Assembly: GCA_963707695.1 (NCBI GenBank)
Contig: CAVPQY010000002.1
Coordinates: 496,001-560,000, forward strand
Source: JAOPZW01 sp963707695
Lineage (GTDB): Bacteria > Actinomycetota > Thermoleophilia > Solirubrobacterales > Solirubrobacteraceae
Length of the DNA: 64,000 nt
Direction: 5' to 3'
Both the position numbers and the translations under genes were made by a program. Below are positions 42,507-51,171 of this stretch, one piece after another; position 1 is the first letter of the stretch, and every line of letters starts with the position of its first letter. The notes under the pieces are model-generated. The model worked only from the letters and a program-made list of their open reading frames with translations, was not told where the DNA came from and did no database searches.

Positions 42507-44252
42507 TCAGGGACCGGGCGCGCAGCTGTCGTCCGCCAGGCGGAACCCCGTCGCGTCGATGAAGCCCCACGATCCCGTCGCGGTGTCGGCGATCTCCAGC
42601 CGCAGCCGCTCACCGGCGAACTCCCGGATGTTCCAGCGGACGTCCTGGTAGGCGTCGCTGTTCCACCCGAAGGACTCCCGGACGATCTCGTCGCCGTGGT
42701 ACAGCCGCACGGAGGCGACGTTGCGCGTCTGGAAGTCGCCCGGGGTGAGGACCCCGCCGCCGTGGACGCGGAAGCAGAGCGTCGTGGCCTGGTCGTCGAG
42801 ATCGAAGTCCTGGTACAGCGCGCCCTGCGCGCCCTCACCGTTCGCCTCGCCCGGACCCAGGGGCACGTAGCTGCTGACGTACCGACGGTTCTCGAGCGTC
42901 ACGACGCGGAACGGGGTGCCGCGACGCCCCCAGCCGTCGATGCCGTCGTCGAAGGTGCCGTTGCGGATGGTCGGGCGGGGCATGCCGGCCCCGCGCACCG
43001 GCCGGCCGACGACCGACCCGGGCGGGACGAGGACGGTCCGCATGAGGTGGACCTTGTACGGGTTCCACGAGGAGTGGGCGTACACCACGGAGAGGGTTCC
43101 GCCCTCCCACCGGAAGAAGCGCGGGATGAGGTAGGGCCCGTACTCGCCGCCGAACACGTCGCGGCCCGCGAGGTGGTCGGGCTCGGCGAGGCCGTCGTCG
43201 GGGTTCCTCCCGCCGTCGGTCGAGAAGTGCTGCGTGACGCCGTAGCCGCCGTCGGCGGCCGAGGCGTCGAACAGCAGGATGGGCGCGCTCCACGGTCCCC
43301 ACGGGCGCGGCGCCGTCCGCAGGTAGTACCCGCGCGGGTGGCCCGGGGCGTCGTAGCAGTGGTAGGCCATGAGGAAGGAGCCGGTCGTCGGGTCTCGACG
43401 CACCGAGAACTCGCCCGCGCACGGAGGGCTTTCGGAGACGAGCGGGGCGGCATCGGCTTCGCGCTGCTCCCACCGCACGCGGCCGTTCGCGAGTGGCCGG
43501 CCGAGGTAGCGCCACTGCTTGGAGCGGTCGATCGCCTTCGCGCGGAAGCGAGCCAGCGACACCGCGCTCTTCCGGTAGGGGTTGCCGGCGCCGAACAGGT
43601 AGACGTAGCCCGCGTACTCCACCGCGCTGACGTTCAGGAAGCGCGAGGTCTCGACCGCCTCGTCGAACACCAGGCGCCCGGTCCGCATCGTGGCCTCGTC
43701 GAAATGGCCCAGAACCAGACGGTCGTAGGTGCACACCGCCAGCGGTCGCGTGCAGCCGAGCGCTGCCTCCGCGTTCCTGTGGAAGCCGCTCACGAAGAAC
43801 ACGTAGGTCCTGCCGTCGGCGCGGAGGCCCTCCACGGGGACCTCCATGCCGCCGAACGTCGCGTCCCCGATCCGAAGCGGGGCGAAGGACGCGTCGGCGC
43901 CCGCGGCCCAGGTGAGGCGCGGCATCTGGAAGCGGTCGGCGCTGACGGCGTCCGTCACGGCGATCGAGTCGTCGAGATGGGTGCCGGCGCCCATGGCGAA
44001 CGTGTCGCCGAAGAGGAAGTACAGGCGCCCCTGGCTCTCGAAGCTCACGCCGAGGTCGGTCCCGCGCATCCCGGCCGTGCCGTTGGCGCGAGCGTTCAGC
44101 TCGTTGATCCCGCCCTTGCCCGGCGCCGTGATGAGTTGGCCGAGATGCTCGGTGTAGGCGCGCTGAAAAGCGGGCGGCGTGAGGGCCGCCGCCGGCGCCG
44201 CCATGCCCAGCACCACCGCCGACGCGGCGACCGCCAAGCCCACACCGCGCAT
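42507..44252 (-). CDS. Secreted DUF4185-like propeller protein with C-terminal jelly-roll
   Basis: A 581-residue exported protein: signal peptide 1-23 (ending AAPAAAL). Residues 40-440 have blades of a glycosidase-like five-bladed propeller: TDLGVSFESQGRLYFLFGDT, DDSIAVTDAV, RPLAVCTYDRLVLGHFDE and EYGPYLIPRFFRWEGGTLSV, features of DUF4185. Residues 450-575 form a beta-sandwich (NGTFDDGIDGWGRRGTPFRV, then GSWGFIDATGFRLAD) typical of carbohydrate-binding modules. Possible polysaccharide-active or binding protein; the catalytic acids cannot be assigned. ATG 44252. Convergent with the cyclase gene, 24 nt apart. Confidence 0.75.
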   Translation of the reverse strand: MRGVGLAVAASAVVLGMAAPAAALTPPAFQRAYTEHLGQLITAPGKGGINELNARANGTAGMRGTDLGVSFESQGRLYFLFGDTFAMGAGTHLDDSIAVTDAVSADRFQMPRLTWAAGADASFAPLRIGDATFGGMEVPVEGLRADGRTYVFFVSGFHRNAEAALGCTRPLAVCTYDRLVLGHFDEATMRTGRLVFDEAVETSRFLNVSAVEYAGYVYLFGAGNPYRKSAVSLARFRAKAIDRSKQWRYLGRPLANGRVRWEQREADAAPLVSESPPCAGEFSVRRDPTTGSFLMAYHCYDAPGHPRGYYLRTAPRPWGPWSAPILLFDASAADGGYGVTQHFSTDGGRNPDDGLAEPDHLAGRDVFGGEYGPYLIPRFFRWEGGTLSVVYAHSSWNPYKVHLMRTVLVPPGSVVGRPVRGAGMPRPTIRNGTFDDGIDGWGRRGTPFRVVTLENRRYVSSYVPLGPGEANGEGAQGALYQDFDLDDQATTLCFRVHGGGVLTPGDFQTRNVASVRLYHGDEIVRESFGWNSDAYQDVRWNIREFAGERLRLEIADTATGSWGFIDATGFRLADDSCAPGP

Positions 44253-44559
44253 CGCCCGACGCTACAGCCCTGGTGCATCGCCGTCGAGTCCCTCTCGACC
44301 GCGTGGAGATCGAGGACTCGACCGCGGGCGCCGCCACCGGCCGACACCGGCGTCCAGCCTCAGCGGAGCCTCGGCGGCCGGGCGCCGGCGTTGCGCGGTC
44401 GCCCGAAGCGGGTGTGGACGGTCGCGCCGATGTTCAAGCGGCTCGCCCTCGTCGGGGAGGTCCGGGCGTCGTTCCCCTGGACCAAGCGGGCCGCCGGCCT
44501 TCGGACAGGGCGGCCGGTCGCCGACTGAGACGATGCCGGGCATCGGCGGGAGGAGCGCA
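44253..44559. other. Intergenic, one R2-like stretch
   Basis: About 300 nt; CGTCGTTCCCCTGGACCAAG then CGGGCCGCCGG at 44468-44500 resembles R2. No gene. Confidence 0.4.
44468..44500 (+). repeat. R2-like repeat, copy f
   Basis: Shares CTGGACCAAGCGGGCCGCCG with copy b; the CGACTCGACAC arm is missing. The only R2 copy seen in the right half. Confidence 0.5.
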
Positions 44560-46011
44560 TCAGCGCCGCCGCAGGCCGACCGCGCTCGCGACGGCGCCGA
44601 GCAGCAGCGCGGCGATCGCGACGGCGAAGCCGGTCCGCGCCGCGACGTCGAAGCTCGCGTCGACCTGCGCGAGCAGCTGCGCCTGCGAGCCCGGATCCGC
44701 GGTCGCGACGACGTCCCGCGCCTGCTCGATCGACTCGCCGGCCTGGCCGCGCAACGAGGCTGGCAGACTCGCGAGGCCACCGTCGATCTGGGACGTGTAG
44801 ATCGCGGCGAACACGCTGCCGACGATCGCGACGCCGAGCGCGCCGCCGACCTGGCGCGCGAGCTGGTTGACGGCGCCGCCGTCGCCTGCCTTCGCCTCGC
44901 CGACGTCGTCCATGATGACCGCGGTCGCGGGCGCCACCGTGAGCGGGATCGCTGCCCCCAGGACCGCGGTGCTGACGATCACGAGCAGCAGCGACGTCGT
45001 AGCGCTCAGCAGCAGGAGCAAGGCGGTCGCTGCCGCCATCGCGATCAGCCCGCCGGCGATCGTCCATCGGGCGCCGAGCGCCCCGAGGACGGTGGCGGTG
45101 AACGGTGCCGCGATCACGGTCGCGATGCCGATCGGCGAGAGCACGGCCGCCGAGGCCAGCACCGACTCGTCCTGGACGTACTGCAGGTACTGCGGCAGCA
45201 GGAAGAGGATCCCGAGGAAGGCGATGTAGGTCGCGAGGATGGCCGCCGCGCCTGCCGCCACGACCGGGCGCGCCACGACCCGCACGTCGAAGAGCGGCGC
45301 GCGGCGCGCGAGCTCGAGCCGGACGAAGCACGCGGTCGCGGCGACGCCGACCGCGCCCGCGACGAGCACCGGCCCGCTCGTCCAGCCCACGTCGGCGCCC
45401 TCGATGACCGCGAACACGACGCCCGTCAGCCCGAGGATCGACAGGGCGGCGCCCAGCAGGTCGAGCGGCGGCGTTCCCTCCCGCGTCGACTCCGGCAGCA
45501 GCGCGTGCCCGGCCGGCACCGCGACGAGCGCGAACGGCACGTTGATGAGGAACACCGACTGCCAGCCGAGGGTCGGCACGAGGATGCCGCCCACCACCGG
45601 CCCCAGGCTCATCCCGACGCCCGCGAACGTCGCCCAGATCGCCAACGCGCGCGGGCGTTCCTCGGGCGGGAACATCACCGCCAGCAGCGCCAGCGCCGGT
45701 GGCAGCACGCACGCCGCGCCGGCCCCCATGAGCGCCCGCGCCCCGATGAGCTCGCCGGTCGTGCTCGAGAGCGCCGCGAGGACCGAGGCTGCGGCGAACG
45801 CGGCGAAGCCGCCGAGGAACACACGGCGGCGTCCGAAGCGGTCGGCGAGGCCGCTGCCGACGAGCAGCAGGCCCGCGAGCGCCACGAGGAACCCGTCGAC
45901 GACCCACTGCAGCTCGCCGACGCCGGCGCCCAGGTCATCCGAGATCGCCGGGAGCGCGATGTTGACCGCCGTCATGTCCACCGCGCTGATGAACATCGCC
46001 ACGCAGATCAC
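44560..46011 (-). CDS. MFS drug exporter, DHA2 (EmrB/QacA) family
   Basis: A 483-residue transporter with about 14 membrane helices. VDMTAVNIALPAISDDLGAG is the DHA2 helix-1 motif (D1), LADRFGRRRVFLGG is motif A, ARALMGAGAACVLPPALALL motif B, and GMSLGPVVGGIL motif C of proton antiporters. Expected to export hydrophobic drugs by proton antiport. The start is uncertain: GTG 46011 is the first standard codon in frame, but helix 1 begins immediately there, so a few residues (in-frame HERRWQGLL) may belong to the protein through a rare start. Same strand as the DHFR-like gene, 138 nt downstream. Confidence 0.88.
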   Translation of the reverse strand: MICVAMFISAVDMTAVNIALPAISDDLGAGVGELQWVVDGFLVALAGLLLVGSGLADRFGRRRVFLGGFAAFAAASVLAALSSTTGELIGARALMGAGAACVLPPALALLAVMFPPEERPRALAIWATFAGVGMSLGPVVGGILVPTLGWQSVFLINVPFALVAVPAGHALLPESTREGTPPLDLLGAALSILGLTGVVFAVIEGADVGWTSGPVLVAGAVGVAATACFVRLELARRAPLFDVRVVARPVVAAGAAAILATYIAFLGILFLLPQYLQYVQDESVLASAAVLSPIGIATVIAAPFTATVLGALGARWTIAGGLIAMAAATALLLLLSATTSLLLVIVSTAVLGAAIPLTVAPATAVIMDDVGEAKAGDGGAVNQLARQVGGALGVAIVGSVFAAIYTSQIDGGLASLPASLRGQAGESIEQARDVVATADPGSQAQLLAQVDASFDVAARTGFAVAIAALLLGAVASAVGLRRR

Positions 46012-46149
46012 CAGCAGCCCCTGCCACCGCCGCTCGTGCGGGACCGCCGGGAGCCGGAGGACGTGCGCCGCGTACTCGATGCGACGATCAGACCAGGCCC
46101 GGCGAAGGGGGGCAAGCGCGGACAGATTCGCGGCCGCCCGGCGACGCGG

Positions 46150-46800
46150 TCATGTCGCCACCGTGTACTTGAGGTGGGTGACGCCGGGCGCCTCGACGGC
46201 CCGGACCTGCTCGAGCTGCACGTCCGAGTCGCCGAGGTTGTCGAAGAAGCGAGCCCCGTCGCCGAGCAGCACCGGGACGACATGGAGCTCAAGTTCGTCG
46301 AGCAGTCCCGCTGCCAGGTACTGCTGAGCGACGTTGGCGCCGCCCCAGAGCATGACGTCTTTGCCGCCGGCGGCCTTCCTTGCCTGCTCGAGCGCGGACT
46401 CGATGCCGTCGGTGACGAAGTGGTACGTGGTCCCTCCCTCCATCTCCACGGGATCACGCGGGTGATGGGTGAGGATGAACACGGAGTAGTGATACGGCGG
46501 GTCGTCGCCCCACCAGCCCGTCCACTGCTCGTCGCCCCAGGCGCCACCGTGGACCGGGCCGAACATGTTCCGGCCCATCACGCCGGCCCCGATGTTCTCG
46601 ACCGACTCCTCGGCAACCCGTGTGCTCTCGTTCACCTCGCCGCCGTGCTTGCCGTGGGATCGGCGCCAGGAGGTCAGAGGAACGATCCAGTCGTGAAGCC
46701 GCTCGCCGCCCTCGCCGAGCGGGTTCTCCTCGCTCTGGTTCGGGCCGGCGACGAACCCGTCCAGTGAGATGGAGATGTGGCACCTGAGTCTGCTCATCAT
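46150..46800 (-). CDS. Dihydrofolate-reductase-like (RibD C-terminal) protein
   Basis: A 216-residue reductase of the RibD_C/DHFR-like family: RLRCHISISLDGFVAGPNQS at the N-terminus, IGAGVMGRNMFG, then SVFILTHHPRDPVEMEGG, GGKDVMLWGGANVAQQYLAA and LDELELHVVPVLLGDGARFF. NADPH-dependent reduction is likely but the substrate is unknown; these stand-alone proteins are common in actinobacteria. ATG 46800 or 46797, after GAGGAGG. Upstream of the MFS exporter and possibly co-transcribed. Confidence 0.9.
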   Translation of the reverse strand: MMSRLRCHISISLDGFVAGPNQSEENPLGEGGERLHDWIVPLTSWRRSHGKHGGEVNESTRVAEESVENIGAGVMGRNMFGPVHGGAWGDEQWTGWWGDDPPYHYSVFILTHHPRDPVEMEGGTTYHFVTDGIESALEQARKAAGGKDVMLWGGANVAQQYLAAGLLDELELHVVPVLLGDGARFFDNLGDSDVQLEQVRAVEAPGVTHLKYTVAT

Positions 46801-47421
46801 GCCTCCTCGGCACTTGGGGGTCAGTCGTAGGAGCGGCGGGCGCTGGAGCCGACGTGGTTGTCGCTGGCGCGCCGATCACGTTGAGATCGGCGTCGACCAG
46901 CTCCTCGTGTCGACGTCGGCATGGCTCTCCACGGCGGTGCGGATGCCGGCGACGAGCGGGCTCAGCCGGCTGGCGGGGCGGTTCCGGGCGAGAGGCAACC
47001 GACGAATCGCTCGCCCGCGAACCGGGCCCGGAGCGGGGCCGCTACCGGTGCAGTGCAGCAAAGCCAAGCCGCTGGAGTCGCTGCCATCGCTGATCGGGCC
47101 ACCACCGCCTGAAGCCCCACGGATCCCTCGTGGAGTTCCCGCACACCAGCGACGACATGCGTTCGTCGGCGTCGGCTGGACTCGCTTGGGAGCAGAGGAC
47201 AGCATGGCGGCCGACATCGCCCAGATCCGCAACGTCCCGGCGTCGCCCGACCCCAAGGCGCCGGTCGAGGACGAGGCCCGAGTGGCGATCTCCGGGTCGC
47301 CGCTGGGAGAGGGTCGACCATGGCCGCCGCTCGGCGGGCCGCCGTCGGGCGTCAACCGCCGGGCCACGGAGCGACGAGCGCGACGTCGGCGCAGAGGCCG
47401 GGGATCGGGGAGACTGCGCGC
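46801..47421. other. Intergenic, no gene confirmed
   Basis: About 620 nt between divergent genes. A plus frame from 47204 (MAADIAQIRNVPASPDPKAP) has some coding-like character for 45 codons but no ribosome-binding site or recognised homology. Minus frames are fragmentary. Confidence 0.4.
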
Positions 47422-48537
47422 GTGACAGCGCGCGCGAACGGTCGTGGGGCTCGCGGCTCGAGGGCGTGGGCCGACGACGCGGTCCGTCGCATCGAGGCCG
47501 ACGCCAACCGCTCGGCCGACACCCACCTGCACGTCTTCCCGCTGCCGGCGGCGTGGGGGATCGACCTCTACATGAAGGACGAGTCGGTCCACCCGACGGG
47601 CTCCCTGAAGCACCGCCTCGCCCGGTCGCTGTTCCTCTACGGCCTGTGCAACGGCTGGATCACGGAGCGCACGACGATCGTCGAGGCCTCGAGCGGGTCG
47701 ACGGCCGTCTCCGAGGCCTACCTGGCCCGGTTCCTCGGCCTGCCGTTCGTGGCCGTCATGCCCGCGTCCACGAGCCTCGAGAAGATCGCCCTGATCGAGG
47801 CGCAGGGCGGCTCGTGCCACCTCGTCGACGACCCGCGGACGATGGTGGCCGAGGCGCGCCGGCTGGCGGCCGAGCGCGACGGGCACTTCCTCGACCAGTT
47901 CACGTTCGCCGAGCGCGCGACCGACTGGCGCGGGAACAACAACATCGCGGAGTCGATCTTCAGCCAGATGGCGCTGGAGGACCACCCCGTCCCCGCCTGG
48001 GTCGTGGTGGGCGCCGGGACCGGCGGGACCAGCGCGACGCTCGGCCGCTACGTGCGGTTGCTGCAGCACCCCACGCAGCTGTGCGTCGTCGACCCGGAGG
48101 ACTCGATCTTCTTCGCGAGCTGGACGGGCGACCCGTCGGCGTTCACCGGCCGCGCGTCGCGCATCGAGGGCATCGGACGCCAGGTCGTCGAGCCGTCGTT
48201 CCTCCCGGACGTCGTCGACCGGATGATCCAGGTGCCCGACGCGGCGTCGATCGCCGCGATGCGACTCGTGAGCGAACGCACGGGACGCAGCGTCGGCGGC
48301 TCCACCGGGACGAACGTCTGGGGGGCGTTCGTGCTCATCGCGGAGATGCTCGCGCGTGGCGAGCGCGGCAGCCTCGTCACGCTGATCTGCGACCGGGGTG
48401 ACCGCTACGCCGGCACGTACTACAGCGATGCGTGGGTCGCCGAGCAGGGCCTCGAGCTCGCGCCCCCCGCCGAGGCGCTCGAGACGTTCCTCGAGTGCGG
48501 GGCGTTCCCCGCGTCGCCGCGGGCGACCCGGACCTAG
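47422..48537 (+). CDS. PLP-dependent cysteine-synthase-family enzyme (Cds1-like)
   Basis: A 371-residue fold-type II PLP enzyme. Schiff-base Lys63 in HPTGSLKHRLARSLF; PLP-binding EASSGSTAVSEAYLARFLGL (Asn/Ser loop) and the phosphate-binding loop VVGAGTGGTSATLGRY. Sequence style (DLYMKDESVHPTGSLKHRLA) is that of the mycobacterial Cds1 cysteine desulfhydrase and related proteins rather than CysK/CysM. It may release sulfide from cysteine. GTG 47422 chosen because the conserved part begins soon after. Its stop overlaps the convergent DUF1059 gene by 4 nt. Confidence 0.85.
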   Translation: MTARANGRGARGSRAWADDAVRRIEADANRSADTHLHVFPLPAAWGIDLYMKDESVHPTGSLKHRLARSLFLYGLCNGWITERTTIVEASSGSTAVSEAYLARFLGLPFVAVMPASTSLEKIALIEAQGGSCHLVDDPRTMVAEARRLAAERDGHFLDQFTFAERATDWRGNNNIAESIFSQMALEDHPVPAWVVVGAGTGGTSATLGRYVRLLQHPTQLCVVDPEDSIFFASWTGDPSAFTGRASRIEGIGRQVVEPSFLPDVVDRMIQVPDAASIAAMRLVSERTGRSVGGSTGTNVWGAFVLIAEMLARGERGSLVTLICDRGDRYAGTYYSDAWVAEQGLELAPPAEALETFLECGAFPASPRATRT

Positions 48538-48707
48538 ACGTCCGTGATGACGTCGTGGATCTGATCCACGACCTCCGGCGGGACCTGGTCCATCCCATGG
48601 GCTTCGCGCGCGTGCGAGCTGATGTCGGCGAAGAGCTTCGTCTCGTCCTCGCTGCGCGTGACCCATGTGCAGCCGAGCACCACGTCGTCGCACTTGAACT
48701 GCTTCAT
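48534..48707 (-). CDS. DUF1059 small protein (57 aa)
   Basis: A 57-residue protein starting MKQFKCDDVVLGCTWVTRSE and continuing with DISSHAREAHGM and VPPEVVDQIHDVI. This matches DUF1059: MKQxxC...GC...E(D/E)E...HAxxxHG. The two N-terminal Cys and the two His could bind metal; function unknown. GGAG lies 8 nt before ATG 48707. Convergent with, and overlapping by 4 nt, the cysteine-synthase-like gene; divergent from the amidotransferase gene, 100 nt apart. Confidence 0.85.
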   Translation of the reverse strand: MKQFKCDDVVLGCTWVTRSEDETKLFADISSHAREAHGMDQVPPEVVDQIHDVITDV

Positions 48708-48807
48708 GGGGCGCTCCTCATGGTGGGGTGGGACCGATGGTACGCCCGCCGGGAGGTCGGCGCATGACCACCGGTCGCCGTGGGCGGCCGCGAGTACAGT
48801 CGGGCGC

Positions 48808-49728
48808 GTGTGCCGGATCCTGGCCTACCTCGGCGAGCCGCTGCCGGTGGAGCACCTGCTGTTCGAGCCGGACAACAGCCTCGTCCGGCAGTCGTACAGC
48901 CCGCGGATGATGAACACGTTCCTCAACCTCGCGGGCTTCGGCATGAAGGCGTGGGACCCGACGTCCCTGCGGCCCGAGGAGCCGTTCAGCTACCGCGCGA
49001 CGACCCTGCCGTCGTTCGACCGCAACCTGCGGTTCATGTCGGCGAAGCTCGCACCGACGTGCCTCGTGGCCCACGTCCGCGGCGTGACGTACTCGGGTGA
49101 CGCGGTCGTCGCCGACACGAACCTGCACCCCTTCCACTTCGCCGGCGCCCGCGTCGTGCTCGCCCACAACGGGCACCTGCGGCAGTTCCGGCGCATGCGC
49201 TACGCGCTCATCGACCACGTGCGGCCGGAGCTCGCGCAGAGCATCGAGGGGACCACCGACTCGGAGTGGATCTACGCGCTCGTCCTCTCGCAGCTCGACG
49301 ATCCGTTCGGCGTGCCGGAGAGCCGCGAGCTCGCCGACGCCACCGCCAGTGCCCTCCGGATCCTGCGCGACGTCCGCGCCGCGCACGACATCGACATCTC
49401 CTCACCGGTGAACCTCTGCGTCAGCACCGGCCGCGCCGTGGTCGCCACGCGCGTGTCGTTCGACTACGGCTGGTACCCGCCCGACGACGAGATGCTGGAG
49501 ACCGATCTCCCGTTCGTGAGCCTCTGGTACGCGGTCGGGGGCGAGTACACCGAGCGCGACGGCGGGTGGCGGATGACGGCCGGCGACCCGCCCCGGTCGG
49601 TGATCATCGCCTCCGAGCCGCTCACGACGGACTTCTCGACGTGGCTCGAGGTGCCGGAGTACTCGATGCTGACGGCCGAGCTCACGCCGGAAGGGCTGGC
49701 CTTCGAGACCCGCGACCTGGATGTCTGA
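48808..49728 (+). CDS. Class II glutamine amidotransferase (YafJ/EgtC-like)
   Basis: A 306-residue Ntn-hydrolase. GTG 48808 places Cys as residue 2 (start CRILAYLGEPLPVEHLLFEP), where it becomes the N-terminal nucleophile after Met removal. LVAHVRGVTYSGD and NLHPFHFAGARVVLAHNGHL form the Gln-binding and oxyanion region typical of the GATase II class, with the HNG motif. Either a gamma-glutamyl hydrolase, like EgtC, or an amidotransferase lacking its synthase domain. Overlaps the next gene by 8 nt, so the pair is coupled. Confidence 0.85.
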   Translation: MCRILAYLGEPLPVEHLLFEPDNSLVRQSYSPRMMNTFLNLAGFGMKAWDPTSLRPEEPFSYRATTLPSFDRNLRFMSAKLAPTCLVAHVRGVTYSGDAVVADTNLHPFHFAGARVVLAHNGHLRQFRRMRYALIDHVRPELAQSIEGTTDSEWIYALVLSQLDDPFGVPESRELADATASALRILRDVRAAHDIDISSPVNLCVSTGRAVVATRVSFDYGWYPPDDEMLETDLPFVSLWYAVGGEYTERDGGWRMTAGDPPRSVIIASEPLTTDFSTWLEVPEYSMLTAELTPEGLAFETRDLDV

Positions 49729-50695
49729 CCGCGAGGCGGTCGACTTCCTCGCCACGGTTCCGCTCCTGGCGGGCGGGGAGGAGGCGGACCTCGTGCAACT
49801 GGCCCGGGTGATGCGCCGGCGCACGGTGCGGGCGGGCGAGCTCCTGTGGCGCCAGGGGGACGACGCGCAGGAGATCCTGTTCGTCGTCGACGGCGCCGTC
49901 TCGGCGGCGCTCGACGTGCCGGGCGACCGCACGGTGGAGATCGGGAGCGCCGGCCCGGGGGACGTCGTGGGGGAGATCGGGCTGCTCGACCGAGCGGGGC
50001 ATGCGATGAGCGCCCGCGTGACCGAGACGGCGACGCTGCTGTCGCTGGGCCGCCTCGACTTCGCGGCGCTGCTCGCCGGCCGGCGTCCGTCGGCGTTCCG
50101 GCTCAAGCGCCGCCTCGCGTCGCTCCTGACGGCGCGCCTCCGCAGCCAACTCCACCACCTCGCCGTCTCGGCCGGGGTCGACGTGGCCGCCCAGCCGAGC
50201 GTGGACGGCCCGGCGGCGGTCGCGGACCTCGAGGAGTGTCGCCCGCCCGACAGCCGGTACGTGCGCCGCATGGCGACCTTCCACGACTTCGATCCCCTGG
50301 CGCTCTGGGGCTTCTTGACCTCGGGGCGCTACGTCTGGTGCCCGCCGGGCCGGACGCTGCTGGCCGAAGGGGCTCCGTCGCCGGCGTACTACCTGACCAT
50401 CAACGGCGCGGTCGAGCGGGTGCTCCTGCGCGACGACTGGCGCGTCCGGGTCGGCTTGGTGGGGCCGGGGAGGGCCTTCGGGTACGAGGGCCTCATCGAC
50501 GGCCGCCCGTCGCCCGTCACGGCGATCACGCGGGAGCGGGCGCTCCTCCTCGTCGTGCCGCGCGAGCTGTTCGAGCAGCTCTTCAACGGCGAGGACGCCG
50601 TCTCCCGCGGGTTCCTCGACGTGATCCAGAACGACCTGATGGCCACGGTGCGCGAGACGCTGCGCCCGTGCGCCCGCCTGGCGGCGAGCGCCTAG
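49721..50695 (+). CDS. Protein with two cyclic-nucleotide-binding domains
   Basis: A 324-residue protein. CNBD 1 (residues 5-130): FLATVPLLAGGEEADLVQLA, ILFVVDGAVSAAL and cassette GEIGLLDRAGHAMSARV. CNBD 2 (195-310): FHDFDPLALWGFLTSGRYVW, YYLTINGAVERVLL and FGYEGLIDGRPSPVTAI, where the cassette lacks the usual Arg-Ala pair. No helix-turn-helix or enzyme domain is present. A cNMP receptor that would act by binding a partner, most likely the product of the overlapping amidotransferase gene. ATG 49721. Confidence 0.85.
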   Translation: MSDREAVDFLATVPLLAGGEEADLVQLARVMRRRTVRAGELLWRQGDDAQEILFVVDGAVSAALDVPGDRTVEIGSAGPGDVVGEIGLLDRAGHAMSARVTETATLLSLGRLDFAALLAGRRPSAFRLKRRLASLLTARLRSQLHHLAVSAGVDVAAQPSVDGPAAVADLEECRPPDSRYVRRMATFHDFDPLALWGFLTSGRYVWCPPGRTLLAEGAPSPAYYLTINGAVERVLLRDDWRVRVGLVGPGRAFGYEGLIDGRPSPVTAITRERALLLVVPRELFEQLFNGEDAVSRGFLDVIQNDLMATVRETLRPCARLAASA

Positions 50696-50769
50696 CCCGT
50701 CCTGACCTCCCGGCCTGCTGGCGCCGGCGCGGCGCCCGCCGACCGCCTCGACGTGCCCGCGCATGCACG

Positions 50770-51171
50770 TCACGCCTGGCGCGCCTCCCAACCGGAGATC
50801 CGCTGCACGGCGATCACCACGACCGGCCCCTCCGGTCGCCGCTTGGCGTACTGCGGGTACTTCTGGGCGAGCGCGTCGATCGCGTCCGGCGCTTCCGCGG
50901 CGTCCAGCACGCGCGCCGTGCCGTCCGCGCGGACCCACCAGAGCTGCGACCAGTCCTCGTCGTAGTGGTCGGCGAGCAGCGACACCCGCGGGTCGCGCCG
51001 CAGGTCCTCGAGGCGCGCGAGCGCCCGCGTCCTCTTCGGCTTGTGGTCGACGGCGTGGACGATCGCGTGCCCGACGACCGCGAAGGTCACGGGCACGATC
51101 CGCGGCGCGGTGGTCGCGAGCCGGCCGACGCGGGCGGCGGCGAGCCGGGTCCACGCCGCGTCGTCGGTCAC
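50770..51171 (-). CDS. F420-dependent PPOX-class oxidoreductase (TIGR03668-like)
   Basis: A 133-residue split-barrel flavin/deazaflavin-binding protein: ARVGRLATTAPRIVPVTFAV at the start, VHAVDHKPKRTRALARLEDL, then PRVSLLADHYDEDWSQLWWV and YPQYAKRRPEGPVVVIAVQR. The DHKPK and DHYDEDW motifs are typical for the actinobacterial F420-binding group. Reduces an unknown substrate with F420H2. GTG 51171 overlaps the stop of the upstream LLM gene (GTGA), so the two are coupled. Confidence 0.88.
   Translation of the reverse strand: MTDDAAWTRLAAARVGRLATTAPRIVPVTFAVVGHAIVHAVDHKPKRTRALARLEDLRRDPRVSLLADHYDEDWSQLWWVRADGTARVLDAAEAPDAIDALAQKYPQYAKRRPEGPVVVIAVQRISGWEARQA

Noticed and set aside
46876..48693. 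605-codon minus-strand open frame across the cysteine-synthase-like gene
   Set aside because: Opposite strand of a well-supported PLP enzyme; product is Arg/Gly/Ala-rich without homology. Only the short DUF1059 gene on that strand is real.
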